From positions 1 to 54,407 of the forward strand of contig JAFZZM010000032.1 of NCBI GenBank assembly GCA_017615755.1: a stretch of DNA of 54,407 nucleotides, given 5' to 3'. The notes under the pieces were generated by a model. It had not been told where the DNA came from, searched no databases, and saw only the letters and a program-made list of their open reading frames with translations. The position numbers and the translations under genes are program-made. This document shows, one piece after another, positions 33,091-40,769 of the stretch. The stretch's first letter is position 1, and every line of letters starts with the position of its first letter. Source of the DNA: Clostridiales bacterium. GTDB taxonomy: Bacteria; Bacillota; Clostridia; Saccharofermentanales; Saccharofermentanaceae.

Positions 33091-34245
33091 ATGGATTACG
33101 CATTACACATAGATGGAAAGTATTACAATACACTTGAGGTCGAGAGCTTTTCAAGAATGATGGATTCGCCTTCATTCTGTTACAAGTTCTATTGGCTTGA
33201 TGCTATTGTTACGTTGATAACTGAGAATTGTACTCACACAACTTTTAATGACATCATTGACGAAATGATTGCGGACGCGTGGTATTCGGTAGTGGAATTC
33301 CATATTCATCTTAGTGGTATTGTGTATGCAGACAAAGACAATCTCGAGAAGGCTGTTACCATTTTGAGAGAAAACACTTCTCTTGCGAACAACGCGTCCA
33401 AGACAGAGATTAAGAATGCCATAAAAGCCAATGAGCATCTAATTCTTAAGGAGAAGAAGACGCTGACCAATATGGTGCCTTATAAGGCGTTGTCGGGTTT
33501 CTTTATAAACCATGATCTCGGGCCGCTCGATGGTTCGATAGGTAGCATGGTCAGACAGATTCAATTCTTCAATTCGACTAATACAAAACTTCCGTATACG
33601 CTTGGTGAAAGCACTGGCTTGGCCCGTGAAGTCATCTTTGATGAAGAGTGGGCTCAGATGATCAAAGACAATACTGTTCCAATTAAAGGGTGGATTCAAC
33701 ATGAGAAAGTGAAGTGGCTTCAAAGGAATAATCCAGAGATACCAGGCCTTGTATATAAGCTTGTACCGCTCGATGGAAAAAGACGTAAACTTGAAGCGGT
33801 TCGTAATCTCTGGGAGGGAGTCTTTTCCTGCGTTGAAATCAATGATGTTTTCACGGGTAAGCCAATCGATCCGAAAAACTATGATGTGGACCACTTTGTT
33901 CCGTTTTCTTTTGTGATGAACGATGAACTCTGGAATCTTATGCCGATGGATCCTAATCTGAATTCAGGTAAGAACAATAACTTGCCGTCATGGAATGATT
34001 TCTTCGGCGGATTCGCCAACAACCAGTTTATCTTGTATGAGCATATACATAGAATACAAGGTATATTTGCATTGTATGAAAAGTGTTATAAAGACAATCT
34101 GCACTCGATCTGGGCGACACAGGAACTCTACCGTAAGGGAAATACAAAGAACGAATTCTGCAATATCCTTGAGAAGAATATGAGACCGGTGTATGACTCG
34201 GCGTACCGGCAGGGGTATAGCCTCTGGAAAATGGGAATAGCATAA
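33091..34245 (+). CDS. HNH endonuclease-domain protein of the defence-like operon
   Basis: Seen: 384 residues. The N-terminal ~240 are helical and of unknown fold. The HNH domain is at ~245-310: FTGKPIDPKNYDVDHFVPFS (Asp-His at 267-268), then DELWNLMPMDPNLNSGKNNN with the Asn and Lys expected for a beta-beta-alpha metal nuclease. The usual CxxC zinc pairs are missing. The last ~70 residues are helical (YEHIHRIQGIFALYEKCYKD). Family knowledge: HNH enzymes nick or cut DNA with one metal ion. Inference: the second nuclease of the operon, acting with the PLD-helicase. The 3-base gap after the NUDIX gene indicates translational coupling. The 76 bases after its stop hold nothing recognisable. Confidence 0.8.
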   Translation: MDYALHIDGKYYNTLEVESFSRMMDSPSFCYKFYWLDAIVTLITENCTHTTFNDIIDEMIADAWYSVVEFHIHLSGIVYADKDNLEKAVTILRENTSLANNASKTEIKNAIKANEHLILKEKKTLTNMVPYKALSGFFINHDLGPLDGSIGSMVRQIQFFNSTNTKLPYTLGESTGLAREVIFDEEWAQMIKDNTVPIKGWIQHEKVKWLQRNNPEIPGLVYKLVPLDGKRRKLEAVRNLWEGVFSCVEINDVFTGKPIDPKNYDVDHFVPFSFVMNDELWNLMPMDPNLNSGKNNNLPSWNDFFGGFANNQFILYEHIHRIQGIFALYEKCYKDNLHSIWATQELYRKGNTKNEFCNILEKNMRPVYDSAYRQGYSLWKMGIA

Positions 34246-34321
34246 GAATGGTCTAGTTAATAGATAAGATATTCTGAAAACGGGGGCGTTCCTGTGGCTT
34301 ATGAATTAGTAAGCTTGAAGT

Positions 34322-34693
34322 GAATTATCTGCCTAGCTTTTTTGCGTTTGGCCTTTTCGGAATTGTATACGATGGATCTATACTGTGTATTATCATATGG
34401 TATCTCATAATATTGTCTATGTTTCTCTCTTTAGCGTCAAGATTAAGTGACCATTCTGGTTTCCACATATAAACGCCGTTGAAATATATTCGCGTCCATG
34501 AACACGATTTGATTGCTTCGGTAGTAATCACAATAAGATTTATATATCGTTGAATGGTGTTTTGGGGTGAAATAGGATCTAGTTTGATAGACGCTTGTAT
34601 AATTGAAATGCAACCAAAAGATGCTTCCTTATATTTTTCCCAGGCATATTTCCCTGGATGTGCATCTCTTCTATAATCTTGAACTATGCTTGG
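34322..34693 (-). pseudogene. 3' remainder of the zinc-ribbon/TPR gene beyond an in-frame TGA
   Basis: Downstream of the TGA at 34694-34696 the same frame stays open for 123 codons and ends at TAA (34322-34324). The encoded segment (WEKYKEASFGCISIIQ, RIYFNGVYMWKPEWSL, HMIIHSIDPSYTIPK) reads as real protein and the endings PSYTIPK are typical for such zinc-ribbon/TPR proteins. It is best seen as a recently truncated gene in which, for example, CGA became TGA. Confidence 0.6.
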
Positions 34694-35485
34694 TCATGCT
34701 TGAGAAATTGTTTTATCTAATAATCTGGCGAGTTTTGTGGTATAGATAGTTGAGTTGATTCCACATTTTTGAATCAGTTGGAGAGCATATTTTTGTGTGT
34801 TGAGTGAATTAGTTACTATAGAATCTGCATGATGTTGTGTTGGTGTATTAACAAAATTGTTGCAACACAAAGTGAGCAAGGCAATAGATAAATTTTCTAT
34901 TTCGCTACATGCTGTTTGTTTGAGCTCGTCAATCTTTTCACTAGGTGCGAAATCTAAAGCTTTTGAAAAACACTGGACGCTTTCTTCGACGCGAATTCGT
35001 GCTAAAGTTGACTGCCACCCGGCAGCCTTGCCTTTGAGAAACCAAGCGTCAAAATGAGTGGGATCGATTTCAACTATTTTGTTGCAATAGTTTTCTGCTT
35101 CTGAATGATTTCCGGCTTCGTAAGCATTCTGTGCCATCATGTAGAAATTTTTAATTGAATCTGAATTGTCCACTTTTACCGTGCTACCAGAAACGTCTAC
35201 ACTGCCGAACAACATCATTTTTCTGGCTTCTTCGACAGAGTATTTTGTTCCACAGATTTGGCAAGTGAAGAGACCTTCTGTCTTGATGATGTTATTACTA
35301 CCGCACATTTCGCATGTCAATGGTTTCATAGCGACAGAATTCGAAGGCATCATACCTGCTGAAACTGAAAGTTGAGTGTTCTGGTTAGCAACGGAAGTTG
35401 CATCTTTGTTTGCAACTTTTGTTCCGCAATTTATACAGAAGTTGTTAGCATCAGAGAGCAAATGACCACAGTTGTAACAGTACAT
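34694..35485 (-). CDS. Zinc-ribbon and TPR protein, truncated by an in-frame stop
   Basis: Seen: 263 residues before TGA; AAGGAG precedes the ATG. An N-terminal zinc ribbon (CYNCG, CINCG), a second one at ~58-85 (CEMCG, CQICG), then TPR-like helices at ~105-200 (YMMAQNAYEAGNHSEAENYC, EIDPTHFDAWFLKGKAAGWQ). The full-length form would be 387 residues. Family knowledge: double-ribbon/TPR proteins are common in Clostridia, function unknown. AT-rich like the neighbouring defence operon and convergent with it, so it may belong to the same acquired block. The 228 bases upstream (35486-35713) contain no gene. Confidence 0.7.
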   Translation of the reverse strand: MYCYNCGHLLSDANNFCINCGTKVANKDATSVANQNTQLSVSAGMMPSNSVAMKPLTCEMCGSNNIIKTEGLFTCQICGTKYSVEEARKMMLFGSVDVSGSTVKVDNSDSIKNFYMMAQNAYEAGNHSEAENYCNKIVEIDPTHFDAWFLKGKAAGWQSTLARIRVEESVQCFSKALDFAPSEKIDELKQTACSEIENLSIALLTLCCNNFVNTPTQHHADSIVTNSLNTQKYALQLIQKCGINSTIYTTKLARLLDKTISQA

Positions 35486-35713
35486 AATTCGAACTCCTTA
35501 CAATAGTTGAGATGACTCCTTGTCCGCATCTGATTTCAAAATTCAACGTGAACGAGCAAACTCTTAATTGTAATTTTATAGTTGTTTTATGAACTTTTTG
35601 GGAACAGATTGTACAATTTTCAAAAATCAGATTCGCCAGCTATTATCTGGAGTTTTTTGCATTTTTACTCGGAATTCGTTAGTGTACGTTGACGCCATTT
35701 TTGAATCTTCTTG

Positions 35714-36259
35714 TTACATGCGTGCATGCCCACACTGTATACAGAACTTTCCATTGTTTTCTGTGCCACAGGGGCAGAGCCAGGTTGAAGGCGCTGGTGG
35801 CGTTGCTGGTTCTGGTTTTGGAGTTTCGGAAGGCTTGGGCAAGAGCTTTTCAAAGAGATCGGTGATGAAGCCTTCGGGTGCGATGCCCATGGTTACGGTT
35901 ATCTCTTGGTTTGTGCTGAGCTGCAGCAGAGTGAGGGTGAGTGTCTGGTTCTCACAGACGATTCTGCTCACGCTGTACTTGATGTTTCCTTCGGGATCTT
36001 TTAATTCCAGTGGTTTTGTTGGTTGCACTTCGAATGGTTCTTCTGTTGGTGTAAAGGAGACAGCTCCGTTGGAATGAGGGAAAGATATGGAAGAACGGCC
36101 TCTGGTGCTGTCGTAGTGGACGGCGAGATGTCTGATAATAAAGCCGGGTGACAGAGCGGTTTCGCAATAATCTGCGTACGCATCCTCATCTCTATACCAT
36201 CTGTGATTCAGGGCATCTATTTTCCACCAATCTGGATCCATCATTCCGGTTGCCCACAT
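35714..36259 (-). CDS. Uncharacterised protein with C-terminal zinc ribbon
   Basis: Seen: 181 residues from ATG 36259, chosen for AGGAGG 10 bases upstream. Residues ~1-60 are aromatic-rich (MMDPDWWKIDALNHRWYRDE), ~60-135 strand-rich (SFTPTEEPFEVQPTKPLELK, ISRIVCENQTLTLTLLQL type), followed by a Pro-rich linker (KPSETPKPEPATPPAPS) and a terminal ribbon (CPCG, CIQCG). No family is recognised. It follows the DinB-like gene by 34 bases, probably in one transcript. A shredded copy of this gene pair lies at 38.41-38.50 kb. Confidence 0.55.
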   Translation of the reverse strand: MWATGMMDPDWWKIDALNHRWYRDEDAYADYCETALSPGFIIRHLAVHYDSTRGRSSISFPHSNGAVSFTPTEEPFEVQPTKPLELKDPEGNIKYSVSRIVCENQTLTLTLLQLSTNQEITVTMGIAPEGFITDLFEKLLPKPSETPKPEPATPPAPSTWLCPCGTENNGKFCIQCGHARM

Positions 36260-36293
36260 ATGTGCTTTTCCTCCTTGGGTTCTTTTGTATCTG

Positions 36294-37004
36294 TCAGAGA
36301 ATTGACAGGTGATCCACACAAGCGGGGAGATGCATCATGTGGTGGTAGGTAAGTGGCGTCAGGATCATGCCGGCGCGGGTCAATCTTCCCCAGAAGACTA
36401 GGAGCCAGACGGAGCGGAAATCGGTGGTGACGCCGCCGACTTCCAGGATGCGCATGACCCATTCTTCCGGGACCATGGACTTCACTTCATCGAGAGTCAA
36501 GTTCTCAATGATCTTTCGCGAGTTCTTTCCGACCTCGATCATGTAATCTTTTAAGGCCTGTACGTTGATCTTCTTACCAAACTCAATGATCTCATCCGGC
36601 TCAAGTGCATTGCCGGTATCCGTGATGGTTGCGCTGATTTTGCTCTGCCACTCGTCGTTGAAGATCTGATCCTGATCGGCCATCAGGATGTTGCTGACCA
36701 GGTCTTCGATTCGATAGGTGTGCCAGAACTGCCAGCAGAGGGGAACCATATCCGTACCGGCGTAGTGGAGGTCCGTGTCCCAGATCTGTCTTGGCACCTG
36801 GACGTTCTGGTTTCCATTCTCCATGTACTCTAGAACATAGTCAGCAATGGTTTTCTCAGATCTCCCGGAAACCTCTCTCGGATGCACGATAGCATGTACC
36901 TCAAGGGTCAGTGCTTTTATCTTAGAAAGATCATCACCGTTGAGCGCCTGCTTCAGTTCTTCGTATTTCGTTTCGAATTCTATGTTCAGTTGTTCCTTGT
37001 TCAT
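36294..37004 (-). CDS. Possible DinB-like helical protein
   Basis: Seen: 236 residues with a weak ribosome site. It is helical, with a His-containing segment LEVHAIVHPREVSGRSEKTI at ~50-70 and a C-terminal region (LEVGGVTTDFRSVWLLVFWG, then MILTPLTYHHMMHL) that resembles DinB/YfiT four-helix proteins with clustered histidines for a metal. Family knowledge: DinB-type proteins bind metal and often use thiol cofactors. The assignment is by general look only. It is upstream of the zinc-ribbon gene and downstream of the DUF4143 ATPase gene. Confidence 0.4.
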   Translation of the reverse strand: MNKEQLNIEFETKYEELKQALNGDDLSKIKALTLEVHAIVHPREVSGRSEKTIADYVLEYMENGNQNVQVPRQIWDTDLHYAGTDMVPLCWQFWHTYRIEDLVSNILMADQDQIFNDEWQSKISATITDTGNALEPDEIIEFGKKINVQALKDYMIEVGKNSRKIIENLTLDEVKSMVPEEWVMRILEVGGVTTDFRSVWLLVFWGRLTRAGMILTPLTYHHMMHLPACVDHLSIL

Positions 37005-37066
37005 ATGCTATTTTCACTTTTCAGTTTTGCTGTGCACTTTTCATCGGAAGTATTTTACCGCCTTGC

Positions 37067-38314
37067 TTATAGTCCAATCATACCAACAGGACAATAATAA
37101 GTATTTCTGTTGAGTGGTAAGATCGATTCTCCTGAGTCTATTATCAATCCCGTTGCAACCGGCATTTTGTACTGATCAAGGATACTGAAATTCTTATTAG
37201 CATTATCCTTCCCGATTCCTTTTTTGATTTCGATCGGATAAATAGTCTGATCCTTAATGTAAAGGATATCTACCTCTTTCTGATCTCTGTCTCTATAATA
37301 GTACAGTGTATATTCAATTCTTCTGCCGTCATTACGCAGGCTTTTGACGATTTCACTCACTACATAAGTTTCAAAGAATGCTCCTGCCATGGGTGATGCT
37401 TCCAAGATTTTTGACTCTGACCATCCGCAAAGATATGCGCATAATCCCGTATCCAAGTAATACAGCTTAGGGGACTTAATGATCCTTTTTGTCAAATTAT
37501 TAGCGTATGGTTGTAGAAGCATTATAATTCCTGATGCTTCGAGTATTGAAATCCACCCTTTTACCGTTCTGGAATCTATGCCGACTGCTCGTCCTATTTC
37601 AGTATAATCAACTTGCTGACCTGTTCTGAGTGCAGTTATTGTCATGAATCGACGGAAATCATCCAATTTGTCTACATTGATCATTCTACTGACATCTTTT
37701 TCAAGGTATGTAGTTATGTAACTTTCGAAAAAAGTGGTCCTGTCTGGATTATTGATCCAATATTCCGGCATGCCGCCTTTGAATATTTCTTCAAATACTT
37801 CAAATCTGTTTTTTGCCGCTAATTTTTTTCTTTTGCTTTTGATTCTCTCGATGTCCGGGACAAAAGCATCCCCCTTTATTTGTCTTTTCTCGCATTCTGA
37901 AAGCGATCCGACTTCAATTATCGCGGTTCTTCCGGCCAATGTCTCAGAAGCTTTCTGCCTTATCTCATGTGTATTGGAACCTGTTAAAATATACATTAGG
38001 CTTATATTCTTTCCGGTTTTCACACAATCAAGTTTTGCTTCATCGATTTTGATCTTGATTGCTTCCATCAAAGTATCGACTTTTTGAATCTCATCTATGA
38101 TCAATGGCGTACCATGAGACTCAAGAAACAATTCAGGATCTTGTTTTGCAAGTGTACGTTCTCTGCTGTTGTCCAAAGTTACATATTCGATATTATCAAA
38201 CATGGTTCTCACCATTGTTGATTTTCCCGTCTGTCTTGCTCCATAGAGGGTAATGCAGGCAAACTCACCAGCAGCTTTCAAAATAGTCTTTTCCAATTGC
38301 CTGTGATAATACAC
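37067..38314 (-). CDS. AAA ATPase with DUF4143 domain
   Basis: Seen: 415 residues from GTG 38314, preferred because GGAGG is 8 bases upstream; an ATG at 38329 overlaps that site. Walker A ITLYGARQTGKSTMV (~20-35), Walker B PLIIDEIQKV (~75), sensor LTGSNTHE (~110). The DUF4143 part at ~195-370 includes IGRAVGIDSRTVKGWISILE (winged helix) and KLYYLDTGLCAYLCGW, with an EVDILYIKD / PIEIKKGIGK nuclease-like (PD-ExK-type) motif. Family knowledge: very common in gut Clostridia, often in mobile or toxin-antitoxin-like contexts, function unproven. It lies between an intact DinB-like/zinc-ribbon pair and a degraded copy of that pair. Confidence 0.85.
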   Translation of the reverse strand: MYYHRQLEKTILKAAGEFACITLYGARQTGKSTMVRTMFDNIEYVTLDNSRERTLAKQDPELFLESHGTPLIIDEIQKVDTLMEAIKIKIDEAKLDCVKTGKNISLMYILTGSNTHEIRQKASETLAGRTAIIEVGSLSECEKRQIKGDAFVPDIERIKSKRKKLAAKNRFEVFEEIFKGGMPEYWINNPDRTTFFESYITTYLEKDVSRMINVDKLDDFRRFMTITALRTGQQVDYTEIGRAVGIDSRTVKGWISILEASGIIMLLQPYANNLTKRIIKSPKLYYLDTGLCAYLCGWSESKILEASPMAGAFFETYVVSEIVKSLRNDGRRIEYTLYYYRDRDQKEVDILYIKDQTIYPIEIKKGIGKDNANKNFSILDQYKMPVATGLIIDSGESILPLNRNTYYCPVGMIGL

Positions 38315-38411
38315 TGTCGTAACCTCCATTCCTAATATTGAGATAATTATACTTCAAGCTTTCGGCAAAAACAACATTGCTATGTCATTTTTGCCGAACG
38401 ATGACGCTTTG

Positions 38412-38500
38412 CCATCTGTGATTTAGAGCTTTAGCAGTCTGTCAGAGAATTGACAGGTTTCGTTTCGGATTCTTTATTCAATTGGTCTTTGTTCAAGAGG
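38412..38500 (-). pseudogene. Shredded copy of the DinB-like and zinc-ribbon gene pair
   Basis: Three colinear matches to the intact pair are seen: CCATCTGTGATT (38412-38423 versus 36198-36209), CTGTCAGAGAATTGACAGG (38439-38457 versus 36291-36309), and a ~38-base stretch around TTTCGTTTCG (38458-38496 versus about 36966-37003). Internal deletions removed about 80 and 650 bases. The duplication therefore predates or brackets the ATPase gene. Confidence 0.6.
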
Positions 38501-38523
38501 GCTCCTTGATTCGCTGTTTGCGT

Positions 38524-39270
38524 TTAGTCCTTCTTACACATGTTCGCGGCCATATTGATCGACTGCTTCAGATAGGCGAAGTTGTCTTTGTGGAATCTTC
38601 TGTACTTGTATCCGCCTGCTTTGAGGAGTTTTCCGTACATGAGGTATACGGCGAGGGTCGTGCATCTCATAACGAAGCGGCGGAAGAAGCGTTTGGATCT
38701 TTTGTTGCCGAAATGGGAGAGCGTATAGGTCTGGAATACGATATGCGGGAGTTCGTCATGAAGCATCTGATTGCAGATCGCACGAAGAGCTTTTGAACCC
38801 ATCTGGTCGGCAACATTTCCTAGGGCAGAGTAGTAAGACAGCGCGATCGTTTCCGCGGTGACGAGAACGGCGATCTCGGTAAAGAGTTTGCCGTTGTGAC
38901 GGAGATTTCTGAATATCTTGTCGAGCTTATTCCGCTTGGCTTTGGGCTCTTTGTGGTGAAGCAGATACTGGGCGAGGTAGGCGGAGTGGAAATTCTCTTC
39001 CTTGATGAAGAGAAGCATGGTCTCGGCGAAGGGCGGTTCGTTCTGATCTTTCTCGAACTTTTCCGCGAGGTGAACAAGATACATACCTTCGCTGTGTTCA
39101 CCCATCTGGAAAGCCTTGATCGACTTGAAGATCAGTTTGCGCTGGGCATCTGTTAGTACCGGCTCTTCCGAGAAGTCGAGCTGCAGCCTTGCCTGGTCAT
39201 TTTCTTTGAAGTGAGCAAGCCAGTCTTTGTAGTTGTAATTCACCCAAGGTTCTTTTGTCAGATCGTGCAT
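38524..39270 (-). CDS. Ferritin-like di-iron protein
   Basis: Seen: 248 residues; AAAGGAG 6 bases before ATG. Four-helix carboxylate-bridged di-iron signature: GEHSEG (~58-63), IKEENFHSAY (EExxH, ~90), VTAETIALSYY (~140) and HDELPHIVF (ExxH, ~172). Family knowledge: ferritin-like proteins with two ExxH motifs store iron or act as oxygen-dependent oxygenases (AurF or DUF455-like). The basic C-terminus (FGNKRSKRFFRRFVMR) is unusual. It is upstream in transcription of nothing obvious and follows a GNAT gene by 15 bases, so likely part of that minus-strand operon. Confidence 0.65.
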   Translation of the reverse strand: MHDLTKEPWVNYNYKDWLAHFKENDQARLQLDFSEEPVLTDAQRKLIFKSIKAFQMGEHSEGMYLVHLAEKFEKDQNEPPFAETMLLFIKEENFHSAYLAQYLLHHKEPKAKRNKLDKIFRNLRHNGKLFTEIAVLVTAETIALSYYSALGNVADQMGSKALRAICNQMLHDELPHIVFQTYTLSHFGNKRSKRFFRRFVMRCTTLAVYLMYGKLLKAGGYKYRRFHKDNFAYLKQSINMAANMCKKD

Positions 39271-39285
39271 AGGGAACTCCTTTGG

Positions 39286-39765
39286 TTACAGGACTTTGAA
39301 GTAAGGACAGATGTTCTCGTAGTGGCCGTCCTTCATGCGGAAACCACCGGTGATCGTGCCGAGTTGCGTGAACCCGAGTTTTTCGTACAGATGACGTGCA
39401 TGGGTGTTGCTTTCGACAACGGCATTGAACTGGAGAACGCGGAATCCGATTTCTTTGCCTTTCTTCAGGCAATCGAGGACCAGTTTTTCTCCAATGTGTT
39501 TGCCTCGTGATTCGGAAGAGACAGCATAGCTGGCATTGCAGATATGTCCGCAGCGTCCTACATTGTTCGGGTGAAGAATATAGAGTCCGAAGATCTTGCC
39601 GTCTTCCTCGGCAACGCCGGTGTAGCTCTGGGAGGCAAAGAAAGCTGCTCCGCTTTCGAGATCCAGAGGATCTTCTTGTGGGAACGCAATGCCGTCTTCA
39701 ACCACTTCGTTCCATATTCGGATCATGTCAGGAAGATCCTGATTAGTGTATTCTCGGATTATCAT
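39286..39765 (-). CDS. GNAT-family N-acetyltransferase
   Basis: Seen: 159 residues. Motif A region ASYAVSSESRGKHIGEKLVL (~78-97) with RGKHIG for acetyl-CoA binding, then LQFNAVVESNTHARHLYEKL and GFTQLGTI as motif B. The start ATG overlaps the stop codon of the preceding C_GCAxxG_C_C gene by 4 bases, showing translational coupling. The substrate is unknown; the family acts on amines of small molecules or proteins. Confidence 0.85.
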   Translation of the reverse strand: MIIREYTNQDLPDMIRIWNEVVEDGIAFPQEDPLDLESGAAFFASQSYTGVAEEDGKIFGLYILHPNNVGRCGHICNASYAVSSESRGKHIGEKLVLDCLKKGKEIGFRVLQFNAVVESNTHARHLYEKLGFTQLGTITGGFRMKDGHYENICPYFKVL

Positions 39766-40103
39766 TCTTTATCTCCAAAACCCATAGAAGCGACGATGGA
39801 AGCCGCTGTGCCCACGTAATCGTTGCACTTGTTATTCAGGAAACCACGGAGGTCTCCGCACTTCAGATACTTGTGTTTCTCGATGAATCTTTTCTCGAAC
39901 TCGGCGACATCTTCGTCTGTGCCACCCATTTCGCGGATGGTCTGTTCTGCGGCCAGGACGGCGCCACACATACCACCGTTTTCTCTCGGGCGTGGGGGAT
40001 TCGTCTTGTTTGGGTTACTCATACCGAGAGCGTCGTATAAAGAAGCAGCGCAATTCATGCCGCTTCTATGGTTGCTTCTTGCTATTGTTTCGTAATCGAT
40101 CAT
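39762..40103 (-). CDS. C_GCAxxG_C_C family protein, probable redox protein
   Basis: Seen: 113 residues. Conserved cysteines: NCAAS near 17-18, GGMCGAVLAAEQTIREMG near 44-60 (the GCAxxG-like centre), CGDLRG near 83 and CNDYVGTAA near 94, matching the four-Cys pattern of the family. AAAGGA lies upstream. Family knowledge: members are thought to bind iron-sulfur or other redox groups. It is coupled by overlap to the GNAT gene. Confidence 0.75.
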   Translation of the reverse strand: MIDYETIARSNHRSGMNCAASLYDALGMSNPNKTNPPRPRENGGMCGAVLAAEQTIREMGGTDEDVAEFEKRFIEKHKYLKCGDLRGFLNNKCNDYVGTAASIVASMGFGDKE

Positions 40104-40138
40104 TTTGTTGTGTATCCTTTCTGGTTATGTCTATTGTT

Positions 40139-40750
40139 TTAGAAGATTCGGTATTTATCTTTGTTCTTGATCTTTTCGAACTCCTCTTTGCCCATGATGA
40201 GGGGAGGGGTTTCTTTTCCGAAGGCTTTGGTCTTAATCACCCAGAAGGTATTTCCGTCCTGGATATCTACCAGTTTTTCGAAGATTTGATGAAGATCAAG
40301 ATGAGAATGTGACAGTGCGATTTCTTTGCCGTTTTTCAGGTAAGAGTATCCGATATACCATTCGATGATGCGAGGATATGTCGGCTTTTTAGGTGGTATA
40401 TTAGTCAGGTAGACTCTGGCGAGGATACCGTTTGGCAGGTGCCAGATAAAACCGTCGTCGTTGACATCGGAGATCGTACCGATACGATCAGGAAGCATGT
40501 TCAGGACTTCGAGTAGATCTTTTACTTTGAAGAAATCGAAGTGCACTTTTTCTTTCTTGTCTTTGCATTCATTCCAGACTTCCCGGATCACTCGGATAAG
40601 GGAAGCTTCGGATTGATCTTCCGGTAGTTTGTCCCAGCGGATGGAGAGTGGATCGGCGCCAAATCCGTCACCACAAAGATCGCCTCCGAATGTACATGTG
40701 TATTCGGAGGTTTCGATGGTTACGTAAGATTTTCTTCCACTGATCTTCAT
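40139..40750 (-). CDS. Uncharacterised protein
   Basis: Seen: 203 residues, soluble, no signal peptide. An N-terminal strand region (YVTIETSEYTCTFGGDLCGD) precedes a helix rich in charge (EASLIRVIREVWNECKDKKE), strands (FIWHLPNGILARVYLTNIPP) and a Trp/Tyr-rich part (IIEWYIGYSYLKNGKEIALS). AGGAA lies about 10 bases before ATG. No family is recognised. It sits 19 bases from the gene transcribed before it and 35 from the next, consistent with one operon from 41891 to 38524. Confidence 0.5.
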   Translation of the reverse strand: MKISGRKSYVTIETSEYTCTFGGDLCGDGFGADPLSIRWDKLPEDQSEASLIRVIREVWNECKDKKEKVHFDFFKVKDLLEVLNMLPDRIGTISDVNDDGFIWHLPNGILARVYLTNIPPKKPTYPRIIEWYIGYSYLKNGKEIALSHSHLDLHQIFEKLVDIQDGNTFWVIKTKAFGKETPPLIMGKEEFEKIKNKDKYRIF

Positions 40751-40769
40751 GTCTTAGGGTTCCTGATTT

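Noticed and set aside
34694..34696. TGA read as an amino acid (selenocysteine or altered code)
   Set aside because: No SECIS-like hairpin was recognised after it, the protein has no redox context at that point, and many intact genes in the window end in TGA.
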